Shown: in pieces, positions 35,302 through 43,318 of the stretch
Position numbering within the stretch: the stretch's first letter is position 1
How the letters are laid out: each line of letters starts with the position of its first letter
Source of the DNA: Paenibacillus rhizovicinus
Lineage (GTDB): Bacteria; Bacillota; Bacilli; Paenibacillales; Paenibacillaceae
DNA length: 64,000 nt
Reading direction: 5' to 3'
Assembly: GCF_010365285.1 (NCBI RefSeq)
Contig: NZ_CP048286.1
Span: 916,001-980,000, forward strand
Made by a program: the position numbers and the translations under genes
The notes under the pieces: generated by a model
What the model was told of the DNA's origin: nothing
Databases searched by the model: none
What the model saw: only the letters and a program-made list of their open reading frames with translations

Positions 35302-36699
35302 GTGGAATTACATTTGGTTCCGCTTCATTGGGTATACCTCGCTTTTATCGTGCTCATCCTCGGCGTACTCATCAAACGGCGGGATACAACGCTTGTCTGC
35401 GTCGTCGGGATTTTCGCCCTCGGGTTAATCGCCACCGACAGCTTAAGCGGTTCGGTCAGCGGAATTTTCAACAGCTTTATCTATGCAACCCAAGAATTAA
35501 TCGGCACCATCTTCATCATCTCCATCATCGTAGCCATGAGCCGGATACTCATTCGAACGGGCATCAACGAAATGATGGTCGCGCCGCTGACTCGCTTCAT
35601 GCGCACGCCGGCCCTTGCTTTCTGGGGTATCGGCCTGATCATGATGGTGACCTCATGGTTCTTCTGGCCGTCTCCGGGCGTTGCGCTTATCGGAGCCGTG
35701 CTGCTGCCTGTAGCCGTCCGGGTCGGTTTGCCTGCGCTCGGCGCAGCCATGGCGATGAACCTGTTCGGGCATGGAATTGCGCTCTCGGGCGACTATATTA
35801 TCCAAGGTGCGCCAAAGCTGACGGCCGACGCTGCCGGTCTGCCGGTAGCCAGCGTCATGGAAGCGAGCGTGCCGCTCGTCATCGTTATGGGCGTCGTCAC
35901 GACCGTTACCGCCTTCTGGATGATGCGCAGCGATATGAAAAAAGGCAAATGGCGCGACGGCCTCGTCGCTGGCCACAGCCCCGTTGCATCCACGGATGAA
36001 GAGCGCATCGCCCTTCCGCTGCGCTGGAAGCAGACGCTCGCCGTGCTCATCCCGCTGCTGTTTATCGTCGATGTCGTCGGCATGTTCATGCTCGATTTGC
36101 AGGGCGGCGACGCTACGGCGCTTGTCGGCGGAACGGCGATCTTCATCCTCCTGCTCGTCACGATGCTCGCCCACCGCAATAAAGGGCTTGAGCAGACGAC
36201 CGAATATTTGATCGAGGGATTCCAATTCGGGTTCAGAGTGTTCGGTCCGGTCATCCCGATCGCCGCTTTCTTCTACTTGGGCGATTCCGCGTTTACGACG
36301 CTCTTCGGCAATGTGCTGCCGGAAGGTTCGCAGGGCATCGTCAACGATCTCGGCGTTGCGCTCGCCAACCATGTGCCCCTCAATCAAGCGGTCGCATCGG
36401 TAACGCTGACTGTAACCGGGGCTATTACCGGACTCGACGGTTCAGGATTCTCCGGCATCTCGCTCGCAGGCTCTATCGCGCAATTGTTCGCTTCCGCAAT
36501 CGGTTCCGGCGCCGCGACGCTTACCGCGCTGGGGCAAGTGGCCGCAATCTGGGTCGGCGGCGGCACTTTAATTCCGTGGGCGCTCATCCCCGCTGCCGCG
36601 ATCTGCGGCGTCAGCCCTTTCGAGCTCGCCCGCCGAAACTTAAAGCCCGTGCTGATCGGCCTTGCGGCTACGACGATTTTCGCTATGTTTCTTGTGTAA
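35302..36699 (+). CDS. Permease of the ion transporter superfamily (12 TM)
   Basis: The 465-residue protein is highly hydrophobic, with about 11 to 13 membrane segments arranged in two halves. Each half has a re-entrant-like glycine- and proline-rich segment (SWFFWPSPGVALIGAVLLP; TGAITGLDGSGFSGISLAGS). This two-fold layout is that of the IT superfamily (GntP, CitMHS, NhaC relatives), which carry organic acids or exchange sodium. I cannot assign a substrate. I choose the GTG at 35302, which has AAAGGGAGG 6 bases upstream; a longer frame is not conserved. It is monocistronic. Confidence 0.78.
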   Translation: MELHLVPLHWVYLAFIVLILGVLIKRRDTTLVCVVGIFALGLIATDSLSGSVSGIFNSFIYATQELIGTIFIISIIVAMSRILIRTGINEMMVAPLTRFMRTPALAFWGIGLIMMVTSWFFWPSPGVALIGAVLLPVAVRVGLPALGAAMAMNLFGHGIALSGDYIIQGAPKLTADAAGLPVASVMEASVPLVIVMGVVTTVTAFWMMRSDMKKGKWRDGLVAGHSPVASTDEERIALPLRWKQTLAVLIPLLFIVDVVGMFMLDLQGGDATALVGGTAIFILLLVTMLAHRNKGLEQTTEYLIEGFQFGFRVFGPVIPIAAFFYLGDSAFTTLFGNVLPEGSQGIVNDLGVALANHVPLNQAVASVTLTVTGAITGLDGSGFSGISLAGSIAQLFASAIGSGAATLTALGQVAAIWVGGGTLIPWALIPAAAICGVSPFELARRNLKPVLIGLAATTIFAMFLV

Positions 36700-36739
36700 G
36701 CGTTGGGTGATGGAACGCAGCAAAGACATAAAGGTAAAT

Positions 36740-36772
36740 GGGGACGAAGCAGCTCGATTTCTGTTTCGTCCC
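36740..36772 (+). terminator. Stem-loop after the permease gene
   Basis: GGGACGAA-CAG pairs with CTG-TTCGTCCC with one bulge, 40 bases past the stop. The plus-strand tail is TTATCGC, so it is a weak terminator by T content. Confidence 0.55.
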
Positions 36773-36832
36773 TTATCGCTGGGGATATCGGGATAACTTG
36801 CAGGTTGTTGTGAGAGTTGAATGAGATTGAGC

Positions 36833-36946
36833 AGATTGGAGGGCTTGGAGAGCCTGGAATATTCGGGGAGCTTGGAGAGTTCGGGGAGCTTAAAAAACCT
36901 GGAGGGCTTGGAAAGTGGAGAACTTCGAGAGATTGAAAAGCATGGA
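36833..36946 (+). repeat. GA-rich low-complexity repeat
   Basis: The plus strand is nearly all purine plus CTT/TTC, built from imperfect copies of GGAGGGCTTGGARAG (36838 and 36901) and TTCGGGGAGCTT (two copies 18 bases apart). The 36700-37072 gap contains this repeat, the stem-loop above and the promoter below, but no convincing gene. A 64-codon frame through it has no ribosome binding site and only repeats Leu-Glu-Gly/Ser. Confidence 0.6.
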
Positions 36947-36968
36947 GGCAAAACCCAAGAAACGACTA

Positions 36969-36997
36969 TTGACAAATATTTATTTTTGTGTTATAAT
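36969..36997 (+). promoter_or_regulatory. Perfect consensus sigma A promoter
   Basis: TTGACA (36969-36974), 17 bases, TATAAT (36992-36997): an exact consensus match in an AT-rich island 76 bases before the metallo-beta-lactamase gene. Expected to be strong and constitutive unless a repressor binds the following AT-rich leader. Confidence 0.85.
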
Positions 36998-37072
36998 AAT
37001 AAATTAACCATTTGACTACCCACATTCACTTCGACTATGATGGTTGCGAGACTTTTATAGCGGAGGGATATC

Positions 37073-37834
37073 ATGATCATTCACAACGGCATCGCCATGC
37101 TGGCACTCAGCGCCAACGTCATGGGCAAAACGACCGTCATTCATCCGACGCTGCTGTGGGACGGCGACCGCGTCGTGCTCGTCGATACGGGCTTCCCCGG
37201 TCAGCTCCCCCTTATTCAAGCAGCGATGGACGAAGCGGGCATTCCGCTCGATACGTTGACCGATCTGATGCTGACGCATCAGGATATCGACCACATCGGC
37301 TGCCTGCCCGCATTGCTGGAACGAATTAAACCTAGCCCGGTCGTATGGGCCTCGGAAATCGAACAGCCGTATATCCAAGGCGACAAGCTGCTGCTCAAAG
37401 TAACGCCGGAAGCCGTCGACAAAGCGGTTGCCGCGCTCCCGAAAGACGTGCCGGACGAAATGCGCCGCGCTTTCCGGCATGCCTTGTTGAACCCGCCAAA
37501 AGGCCAAGTCGATCGCCTCATCGGCGGCGGCCATAACGACTTGCCGATCGATGGCCTCACCGTCCTTGATACGCCGGGTCATACGCCTGGTCATGTGAGT
37601 CTTTATCACGCAGCAAGCAAAACGCTCATCGCCGGCGACGCGCTCGTCGTCCATGAGGACAAGCTGCAGCTGGCGGACGCGAGCATCAATATCGATAACG
37701 CGCAGGCGCTACGTTCATTGAAACCGCTGATCCAGCTGGATATTGCAGGTGTCATCTGTTATCACGGCGGCTATTTCAAGGGCGATGTGCGGTCGCGAAT
37801 CCTTGAGCTGCTCGAACAAGGTACCGAGAACTAG
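37073..37834 (+). CDS. Metallo-beta-lactamase-fold hydrolase
   Basis: The 253-residue MBL-fold protein has strand VVLVDTGFPGQ and the metal motif THQDIDHIG (H-x-Q-x-D-H, with Gln in place of the second usual histidine position). Further ligands are in DTPGHTPGHVSLY, IAGDAL and the late CYHGGYF. This is the group often annotated as MBL-fold metallo-hydrolases of unknown substrate; lactonase-like members share the THQDIDH form, so quorum-quenching activity is conceivable but not shown. GGAGGG lies 6 bases before the ATG. It is driven by the consensus promoter upstream and has its own terminator. Confidence 0.88.
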   Translation: MIIHNGIAMLALSANVMGKTTVIHPTLLWDGDRVVLVDTGFPGQLPLIQAAMDEAGIPLDTLTDLMLTHQDIDHIGCLPALLERIKPSPVVWASEIEQPYIQGDKLLLKVTPEAVDKAVAALPKDVPDEMRRAFRHALLNPPKGQVDRLIGGGHNDLPIDGLTVLDTPGHTPGHVSLYHAASKTLIAGDALVVHEDKLQLADASINIDNAQALRSLKPLIQLDIAGVICYHGGYFKGDVRSRILELLEQGTEN

Positions 37835-37847
37835 TCCATTTCAAATC

Positions 37848-37906
37848 AAAACAGCGTCACGCCAGCCTCTGCAAGAGAAGCGGGTGTGACGCTGTTTTGT
37901 GTTTTT
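37848..37906 (+). terminator. Terminator of the MBL-fold gene
   Basis: AAAACAGCGTCAC and GTGACGCTGTTTT form a perfect 13-bp stem with a 25-base top, followed by GTGTTTTT on the plus strand, directly between two converging genes. Confidence 0.85.
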
Positions 37907-37926
37907 ACTGTTGCTTGCGCGGTAAG

Positions 37927-38364
37927 CTACTCCTTCTGGCAAGCCTCGCAGACGCCGAACACTTCAAACCGGTGGTTCATGATTTTGAAGTTGCCGGGCA
38001 AGTCCAGCTTCTGCTCCATCGGGCAGTATTCAAACGTCAGCGTCTTCTCGCAATTGATGCAAATCAGATGGTGGTGGTGATGGTCGAGGCAGCTGGCACG
38101 AAACTTCAAGCCGCCGTCCATGAAATAAAATTGTTCAAGCGCGCCCATCTCGCTCAACAGCCGCAAATTCCGGTATACCGTGTCAAAGCTGACGCCGGGG
38201 TACGCAACCGTCATTTGATCATACACGTCCTTCGGGGACATATACCCTTCCGAACGCGCGAAGATTTCCGCCATCTCCCGGCGCTGCTCCGTAATCCGCC
38301 ACCCGTTTGCCGACATGACCCCGATCATTTGCTTTACGGAATCATGGTGGTGTGAATCAGCCAT
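37927..38364 (-). CDS. zur: Fur-family repressor, probably Zur
   Basis: The 145-residue Fur-family regulator has an N-terminal winged helix (RITEQRREMAEIFARSEGYM; VSFDTVYRNLRLL). Its C-terminal metal domain carries HHHHHLICINC and a late CEAC, giving the two C-x-x-C pairs of the structural zinc site. A His-rich LDHHHHHLIC and the MSANGWRIT start resemble Zur, which represses zinc uptake genes, more than Fur or PerR. No zinc transporter gene adjoins it here, so the subtype is a tentative call. The ATG is preceded by AAGGACGAGGGAG. Confidence 0.82.
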   Translation of the reverse strand: MADSHHHDSVKQMIGVMSANGWRITEQRREMAEIFARSEGYMSPKDVYDQMTVAYPGVSFDTVYRNLRLLSEMGALEQFYFMDGGLKFRASCLDHHHHHLICINCEKTLTFEYCPMEQKLDLPGNFKIMNHRFEVFGVCEACQKE

Positions 38365-38501
38365 CTCCCTCGTCCTTCCTGTTTCCTTATCGTTCAGCGG
38401 CGAACTCGCCAGCTCATTCGTACATTGCCGTATGCGGCCCCAAAATCTTCCAGCCGTGGTCCATCAAAGCCTGCATGCACAGACCTTGAGATTCTAGTTT
38501 A

Positions 38502-38531
38502 GCATAATTCGTCGATTATGCCTCTTTTTTT
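38502..38531. promoter_or_regulatory. Inverted repeat upstream of the Fur-family gene
   Basis: GCATAAT and ATTATGC are exact 7-base inverted repeats separated by TCGTCG. On the plus strand the repeat ends in CTCTTTTTTT, a terminator shape without a gene before it. On the minus strand it lies about 140 bases upstream of the regulator start and could be an operator. The spacing does not fit the 7-1-7 Fur/Zur box. The rest of 38365-38822 shows only a GC-rich stretch with inverted repeats of GGCCTTG before 38820. Confidence 0.4.
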
Positions 38532-38822
38532 GGGTAAATAGCTTGGAAGAAATCGCAGCGATGTATAAGTAAGAGCTAAACTTTTCTTCTATCTCGATAC
38601 AAATACGCTCCTCTGATTGAGAAGCGTCCGCGTACGTTAAGTATTAGATTTTGCCGGGGCTTCGTGTACTGGCCACGCTCGCATTGATTGCAGCAGCGGC
38701 TTTGGAGCCAGTCAGATATCGGCCTTCTGTCGAGCCATCGAGTGCAATTGGCAAGCCCTTGTCGGCCTTTGTCGGCCCTTGCCGGGCCTTGTTGCCAAGG
38801 CCGGGACCGGCAGGGCCGGCAG

Positions 38823-39968
38823 TTAGTCCTCGCCGGCCAGCAAGCGCTCATACCGCGCGATTTGCGCGACGGTCGCTTCGCGCAAGGGCAGCCCTTTCAT
38901 CCACGCCGCGTACCACTCGGCGGTCAGCGCGACAGCCTGGCGCGCATCCAGCCGCGCATGCCAGGCAAGGCGCTCCGCGGCCTTGCCGGCATCGAGCACG
39001 GGCGCCGCGAACGGCTGGCGCCCCCGCTCTCCCGCGCCCGCGCCGGCGGCTCCGCCGTCCGCCGGCGCGGGCGCGGCCCAATGGCTGCCGAGGCCAGCGC
39101 ACAGCGCCTCGGCCAGCCACGCCGGCGTCCGCGCATCGCCAGCGCGCGGACCCACGTTCCACGCCTCGGCGAAGCTGTCGCCGCCGGGCGGGAACAATCG
39201 CTGCGCGAGCGCGAGGCAGCCAGCGAGCGCTTCGAGCACGTGCAGCCACGGCCTGGCCTCGCCCGGCCCGGCGGCTGGCAGCTGCGGGGCGCGCCCCTGC
39301 GACACGGCGCGCACGCAGTCAGGCACAAGGCGGCCGGCCGCAAAATCGCCGCCGCCGATCAAATGGCCCGCGCGGACCGTCGCGACCGCGGGCATGCCGG
39401 CGCCGCCGGCAAAGAACGCGCGCCGGAACGCGGCGACAGCCAGCTCCGCGCACGCTTTGCTCGCGGCGGCGGGCGTATCGCCGCCAAGCGGATCGCTTTC
39501 GCGCAGGCCGGCCGTCCAAGGCCGGGACGCATAGCAATCGTCCGAAGTCATGACGACGACCGCGCAGATCGGCACGTCGCCGCTGACAAGCCGTACCGCA
39601 TCCAGCAGCGCGGCGGTGCCGACGACCTCCACATCAAACAGCTCCGCCAGTGACGGCGGCTCATCTATCGATGCAGGCGCCGACGCGCCCGCCAAATGAA
39701 ATACGATTTCCGGCTTTGCCTGCTGCAATGCCGTCATCAAACGAGAAGTGTCGCGGATATCGCCGCGAATCCAAGGCACATGGGCCTCGAGCCCGCACAG
39801 CCTATACATCGAAGCGCCCGCCGCCAGTCCCCCGCTGTAGCCAGTCACCACGGCGCCCAGCCGTTCGAGCCATACCGTCAGCCAGCTGCCCATAAAGCCG
39901 GTATGCCCTGTAATCAACACCCGTTTCCCTGCCCAGAACGTGCCTTCCGTCATTGCGGTCATCATCAT
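38823..39968 (-). CDS. NAD-dependent dehydratase homologue (RfbG-like), altered active site
   Basis: The 381-residue extended-SDR protein resembles CDP-glucose 4,6-dehydratase (RfbG). It has the Rossmann loop ITGHTGFMGSWLTVWLERLG, the segment IRGDIRDTSRL and IVFHLAGASAPASID. At the catalytic position the Y-x-x-x-K motif reads A167-A-A-S-K171, so the tyrosine is missing, and the usual T/S-D-K reads S142-D-D. It is therefore unlikely to be an active dehydratase. The gene is very GC-rich, with long Ala/Gly runs, unlike its neighbours. No other nucleotide-sugar genes are near. Drift after transfer, or a new binding role, are both possible. Confidence 0.75.
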   Translation of the reverse strand: MMMTAMTEGTFWAGKRVLITGHTGFMGSWLTVWLERLGAVVTGYSGGLAAGASMYRLCGLEAHVPWIRGDIRDTSRLMTALQQAKPEIVFHLAGASAPASIDEPPSLAELFDVEVVGTAALLDAVRLVSGDVPICAVVVMTSDDCYASRPWTAGLRESDPLGGDTPAAASKACAELAVAAFRRAFFAGGAGMPAVATVRAGHLIGGGDFAAGRLVPDCVRAVSQGRAPQLPAAGPGEARPWLHVLEALAGCLALAQRLFPPGGDSFAEAWNVGPRAGDARTPAWLAEALCAGLGSHWAAPAPADGGAAGAGAGERGRQPFAAPVLDAGKAAERLAWHARLDARQAVALTAEWYAAWMKGLPLREATVAQIARYERLLAGED

Positions 39969-40093
39969 CCTCTCCGCTTCGCATGCGAAGCTGTCAGAGC
40001 TGAACCGCTCTTTGTCTACAACGTATGCAGGGGCCCTCCCAGGCGTTTTTGTCCCACTCCGAACTGGGCGTTCGGGCAGCCTTTCTTTAAACT

Positions 40094-40217
40094 TTTCACA
40101 ACCCCAACCCCCTAAAGCGTTTCACAACACCCAACCCCCTAAAGCGTTTCACAGCCTCCAACTCCAAAAAGCCTTTCACAACCTCCAACTCCAAAAAGCG
40201 TTTCACAACCCCCTAAA
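40094..40217 (+). repeat. 26-27 bp tandem repeat (minisatellite)
   Basis: Four full units and one partial unit of TTTCACAACCTCCAACTCC-like sequence ending AAAGCG lie head to tail (40094, 40120, 40147, 40174, 40201). The units fall into two types, with CCCCCT or CTCCAA in the middle. It lies in the 1.2 kb gene-free gap after the dehydratase homologue. A reading frame across it repeats KAFHN but has no ribosome binding site or conservation argument. Confidence 0.85.
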
Positions 40218-40614
40218 TCCCCCTTGCCTAAGGGGGACCCCAGGGACTCCGTCCCTGGACCCGGAATTAGCGTGCCTGCTGCGGGGCCGTCTTCGAAGCT
40301 TCTTTGGTGGAAGGCTCGTTTTCGTCCGCTGCCACGGACACACTTTCAGTTTACGTTCTTCCTTTACTTGGTGCCTGCAATTAGTTGAGCGCTAGCCGCT
40401 TTGAATCATGAGTTCCGGCGCTAACGAATCCAGTTGATTCTATTTGCCCCCAAATTTCGATTTTTAAATCCTAACGAATCCCAGCCGAGCTATTTGCTCA
40501 TTTTATCGATTTTGCAAGTCATTTTCGCCTCAATAAGACGTATTGGATCCTTTAGATTGCTTCAGCTGCCTAATTGGTTGGTTTAAGACGTGTACGATTC
40601 GTTAGCGGCGGGAG
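40214..40614. repeat. Long direct repeat, copy 1
   Basis: About 400 bases, repeated almost unchanged at 40623. It opens with two adjacent hairpins (CCCCCTT/AAGGGGG and CCAGGGAC/GTCCCTGG) and continues with TTCGTCCGCTGCCACGGAC. It ends with the 187-base element bounded by inverted repeats. No gene is evident in any frame. Confidence 0.9.
40420..40606. repeat. MITE-like element, copy 1
   Basis: 187 bases bounded by exact 11-base inverted repeats, GCTAACGAATC and GATTCGTTAGC. Inside, two 50-base modules (40421 and 40471) both start CTAACGAATCC and share CTATTTGC and TCGATTTT. There is no coding frame. The build is that of a non-autonomous element or a structured intergenic repeat. Target duplications are not clear. 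Confidence 0.75.
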
Positions 40615-40622
40615 TAACAACT

Positions 40623-41024
40623 TAAATCCCCCTTGCCTAAGGGGGACCCCAGGGACTCCGTCCCTGGACCCGGAATTAGCGTGCCTGCTGCGGGGCCGTC
40701 TTCGAAGCTTCTTTGGTGGAAGGCTCGTTTTCGTCCGCTGCCACGGACACACTTTCAGTTTACGTTCTTCCTTTACTTGGTGCCTGCAATTAGTTGAACG
40801 CTAGCCGCTTTGAATCGTATGTTTCCTACGCTAACGAATCCAGTTGATTCTATTTGCCCCCAAATTTCGATTTTTAAATCCTAACGAATCCCAGCCGAGC
40901 TATTTGCTCATTTTATCGATTTTGCAAGTCATTTTCGCCTCAATAAGACGTATTGGATCCTTTAGATTGCTTTAGCTTTCTAATTGGTTGGTTTAAAGCA
41001 TGTACGATTCGCTAGCGGCAGGAG
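40623..41024. repeat. Long direct repeat, copy 2
   Basis: Second copy, 409-410 bases downstream of copy 1, with only scattered changes; the largest cluster is around 40828 (TATGTTTCCTA in place of ATGAGTTCCGG). The near identity points to a recent tandem duplication or gene conversion. Confidence 0.9.
40830..41016. repeat. MITE-like element, copy 2
   Basis: Same 187-base element within repeat copy 2; left end GCTAACGAATC, right end GATTCGCTAGC with one change from a perfect inverted repeat. Internal modules are the same as in copy 1. Confidence 0.75.
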
Positions 41025-41050
41025 CCCCCAACAGCCGATCCCCCCTAAAG

Positions 41051-41117
41051 GGAAGGTTCGTTTTCGTCCGCTGACGCGGACACACTCTCAGTCCGCGTTC
41101 TTCCTTGACTTGTTGCC
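41051..41117. repeat. Partial third copy of the direct repeat
   Basis: 67 bases matching the central part of the long repeat (GGAAGGTTCGTTTTCGTCCG onward) with more changes, including a GACGCGGAC that improves the local palindrome. It suggests the array was once longer. Confidence 0.75.
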
Positions 41118-41205
41118 CTAGACCTTACAATCCGCTCTTTCTAGCCCTTGTTCTTACCCTTTCTCTCCTCCTTGCTTCTCTCCTCGCCCTCGCCTCCCCC
41201 CATCT

Positions 41206-41243
41206 CCAAAACAACAAAAAAACCGGGGGTTCTCACCCCCGGC
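41206..41243 (-). terminator. Terminator overlapping the dnaD stop codon
   Basis: CCGGGGGT and ACCCCCGG form a perfect 8-bp GC stem with a 4-base loop, followed on the minus strand by eight T residues and TTGTTTTG. The TGA stop of dnaD lies inside the hairpin. Confidence 0.9.
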
Positions 41244-41946
41244 TCCTGAACTTTTGCGTATGCGCTTTGGCCTCGTCGGTATTCGTTACCCGATTGCGGC
41301 TCCATTCGATTAAGATGCGGTCGATATACCGGAAATGCAGCTTTCCGGCAAACACCGCTTCTTTGAGCGCGAAGCGGATCAATTCGTCGGGATAGCGGTC
41401 CTGATCGACCCAGGCGCTGATCGTCTCGCATTCCATCGGCGAGAGCGGGCGTCCGAACTCCTGCTCGAACGCCGTGAACAGATCCGCCGGCCGTACCCAA
41501 TCCGTATCGTCCGCCGAAGCGGCAGCCGTCACGGATGGCCCGCCCTGCGCTTCGCGCTCCTGCTCCAACGTACGCTTGGCTTCTTCCGCCAGCCATTCGG
41601 CGCTGCGAATGATGAAGCCCGTCCAATTGTAGCGCTCGATGCCGATGCCGCTGACGGCGTCTACTTCGCCGTCGATGGCGAGCAGTCCTTCCTTCATCAA
41701 GCGGCCGAGCAAGCCGTGCGCCGCCTTCGGCAGAATGCCGAGCCGGTCCGCCAGCTGCTCCGGCGTCGGAAAATCGATCCCCTCGACTTGCCGGAACTGC
41801 ATCAGCTGCAGCATCAGCATCATTTCCGTATCCGATAAACCGATGCCGCGGTAAGCCCGCAGCAGACCGGCCGGGACGGCAACGCTGCCGCCGTTCATCG
41901 CAGCCGCCATCCCCCGCGCGTACGCTTTCCACATTTCATTTTTCAC
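41233..41946 (-). CDS. dnaD: Replication initiation protein DnaD
   Basis: DnaD helps load the replicative helicase at oriC and during restart. The 237-residue protein has an N-terminal winged-helix part with GLSDTEMMLMLQLMQFRQVE and FPTPEQLADRLGI. A Glu/Ala-rich linker follows, then a C-terminal DnaD/DnaB2 domain with FEQEFGRPLSPMECETISAW, ALKEAVFAGKLHFRYIDRIL and the late EAKAHTQKFR typical of DnaD. I choose a GTG at 41946 with AAGGGGGAT before it; an ATG 27 bases upstream is possible. It follows asnS by 40 bases, the Bacillus order. Confidence 0.92.
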   Translation of the reverse strand: MKNEMWKAYARGMAAAMNGGSVAVPAGLLRAYRGIGLSDTEMMLMLQLMQFRQVEGIDFPTPEQLADRLGILPKAAHGLLGRLMKEGLLAIDGEVDAVSGIGIERYNWTGFIIRSAEWLAEEAKRTLEQEREAQGGPSVTAAASADDTDWVRPADLFTAFEQEFGRPLSPMECETISAWVDQDRYPDELIRFALKEAVFAGKLHFRYIDRILIEWSRNRVTNTDEAKAHTQKFRSRG

Positions 41947-41986
41947 CGGTCCATCCCCCTTGCCCAATCCATCCATCTCCCACGGT

Positions 41987-43282
41987 TTATGGGTATAAGC
42001 GATACAGCATGCGAGGGAACGGAATCGTCTCCCGCACATGGTCAAGTCCGCAGATCCAAGCGACCGTCCGCTCCAAGCCGAGTCCGAAGCCGGAATGCGG
42101 CACGGTACCGTACTTGCGAAGATCGAGGTACCATTGGTACGCTTCCGTCGACAGCTCATGCTCCGAGAAACGTTCCGCGAGCAGCTCCGGATCGTCGATC
42201 CGCTGCGAGCCGCCGATGATTTCCCCGTAGCCCTCCGGCGCGATCATATCGGCGCACAGCACGACTTCCGGACGGTTCGGATCCGGCTTCATATAGAAGG
42301 CTTTGAACGACGCCGGGTAATGCGTAATGAATACCGGACGGTCGTATTTCTCGGCAATGGCCGTTTCATGCGGCGCTCCGAAATCTTCGCCCCATTGGAT
42401 TTCTTGTCCCTGCTCCTGCAAGAATGCGATTGCCTCGTCGTACGTGATGCGCGGGAACGGCGCTTGAATCGCCTCCAGCTTGCTGATGTCGCGTCCGATC
42501 GTTTCCAGCTCTTTGCGGCAGTTCGCGAGCACGTTCTGCACGACGAAGGAAACGAACTGCTCCTGCACGCGCAGATTCTCTTCATGATCGACGAACGCCA
42601 TTTCCGGCTCAATCATCCAGAACTCGATTAAATGGCGGCGCGTCTTCGACTTCTCCGCGCGGAACGTCGGTCCGAACGAATACACCTTGCCGAGCGCCAT
42701 CGCCGCGGCTTCCATGTACAGCTGGCCGCTTTGGGTCAAATACGCGTCCTCGTCAAAATATTTCGTATGGAACAGGTTCGTCGTCCCTTCGCAGGAGGAC
42801 GGCGTCAGAATCGGCGGATCCACCAGCGTGAAGTCGCGCTCGTCGAAGAATTGCTGGATCGAACGGATGATTTCCGCCCGCACGACTAGGATGGCCCGCT
42901 GCTTCGGCGAACGAAGCCACAGATGGCGGCGGTCCATCAAGTAATCGACGCCATGCTCCTTCGGCGTGATCGGATACTCCTGCGTGATTTGAATAATCTC
43001 GATCTCTTCGACGGTAAGCTCGTAGCCGGATTGGCTGCGCGGCTCATCGCGCACGATGCCCTTCACGTAGAGCGAGCTCTCCTGCGTCAGTTCCTTGGCG
43101 GCGTCCCAGATCGTTTCCGCGACTTCGCTCTTTACAACTACGCCTTGCACGTAACCCGTACCGTCGCGCAGCTGCAGGAATTGAATTTTACCGCTGGAGC
43201 GTTTGCCGTTCAGCCAGCAGCCGATCCACACCGATTGTCCGACGTTCGCTTTCAGTTGACTAATCGTCGTTAATGTTCTCAT
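41987..43282 (-). CDS. asnS: Asparagine-tRNA ligase
   Basis: AsnRS charges tRNA-Asn. The 431-residue class IIb synthetase has an N-terminal OB-fold anticodon domain ([33 protein letters not shown]). Its catalytic domain carries motif 1 around [22 protein letters not shown], motif 2 [16 protein letters not shown] and motif 3 [12 protein letters not shown], and it ends [10 protein letters not shown]. Length matches Bacillus AsnS. It lies 36 bases after ackA and 40 before dnaD on the same strand, probably one transcript. No T-box leader fits in the short gap. Confidence 0.96.
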   Translation of the reverse strand: MRTLTTISQLKANVGQSVWIGCWLNGKRSSGKIQFLQLRDGTGYVQGVVVKSEVAETIWDAAKELTQESSLYVKGIVRDEPRSQSGYELTVEEIEIIQITQEYPITPKEHGVDYLMDRRHLWLRSPKQRAILVVRAEIIRSIQQFFDERDFTLVDPPILTPSSCEGTTNLFHTKYFDEDAYLTQSGQLYMEAAAMALGKVYSFGPTFRAEKSKTRRHLIEFWMIEPEMAFVDHEENLRVQEQFVSFVVQNVLANCRKELETIGRDISKLEAIQAPFPRITYDEAIAFLQEQGQEIQWGEDFGAPHETAIAEKYDRPVFITHYPASFKAFYMKPDPNRPEVVLCADMIAPEGYGEIIGGSQRIDDPELLAERFSEHELSTEAYQWYLDLRKYGTVPHSGFGLGLERTVAWICGLDHVRETIPFPRMLYRLYP

Positions 43283-43318
43283 CGTTCATCCTCGCCTTCC
43301 TTTTCTTGCTCCTTATCG

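Noticed and set aside
34356-36699. Prophage region around the lysin
   Set aside because: Only one phage-like gene is present; the neighbours are ordinary chromosomal genes with their own promoters and terminators.
36821-37015. Small Leu-Glu-Gly/Ser repeat protein
   Set aside because: No ribosome binding site, the frame runs through the consensus promoter, and the sequence is a low-complexity GA-rich repeat.
38365-38580. Fur/Zur box upstream of the Fur-family gene
   Set aside because: The GCATAAT repeats are separated by six bases rather than one, so they do not fit the 7-1-7 box; kept only as an unassigned inverted repeat.
40094-40206. Rex operator half-sites (TTTCACAA) in the tandem repeat
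   Set aside because: The half-site recurs in direct orientation every 26-27 bases as part of the repeat unit, without the inverted partner at the spacing a Rex box needs.
40094-40217. CRISPR-like array
   Set aside because: Units are head to tail without unique spacers, and no cas genes are present.
39940-40395. Protein with repeated KAFHN peptides
   Set aside because: The frame starts inside the dehydratase promoter region, has no ribosome binding site, and its second half is identical to a frame in the duplicated non-coding block.
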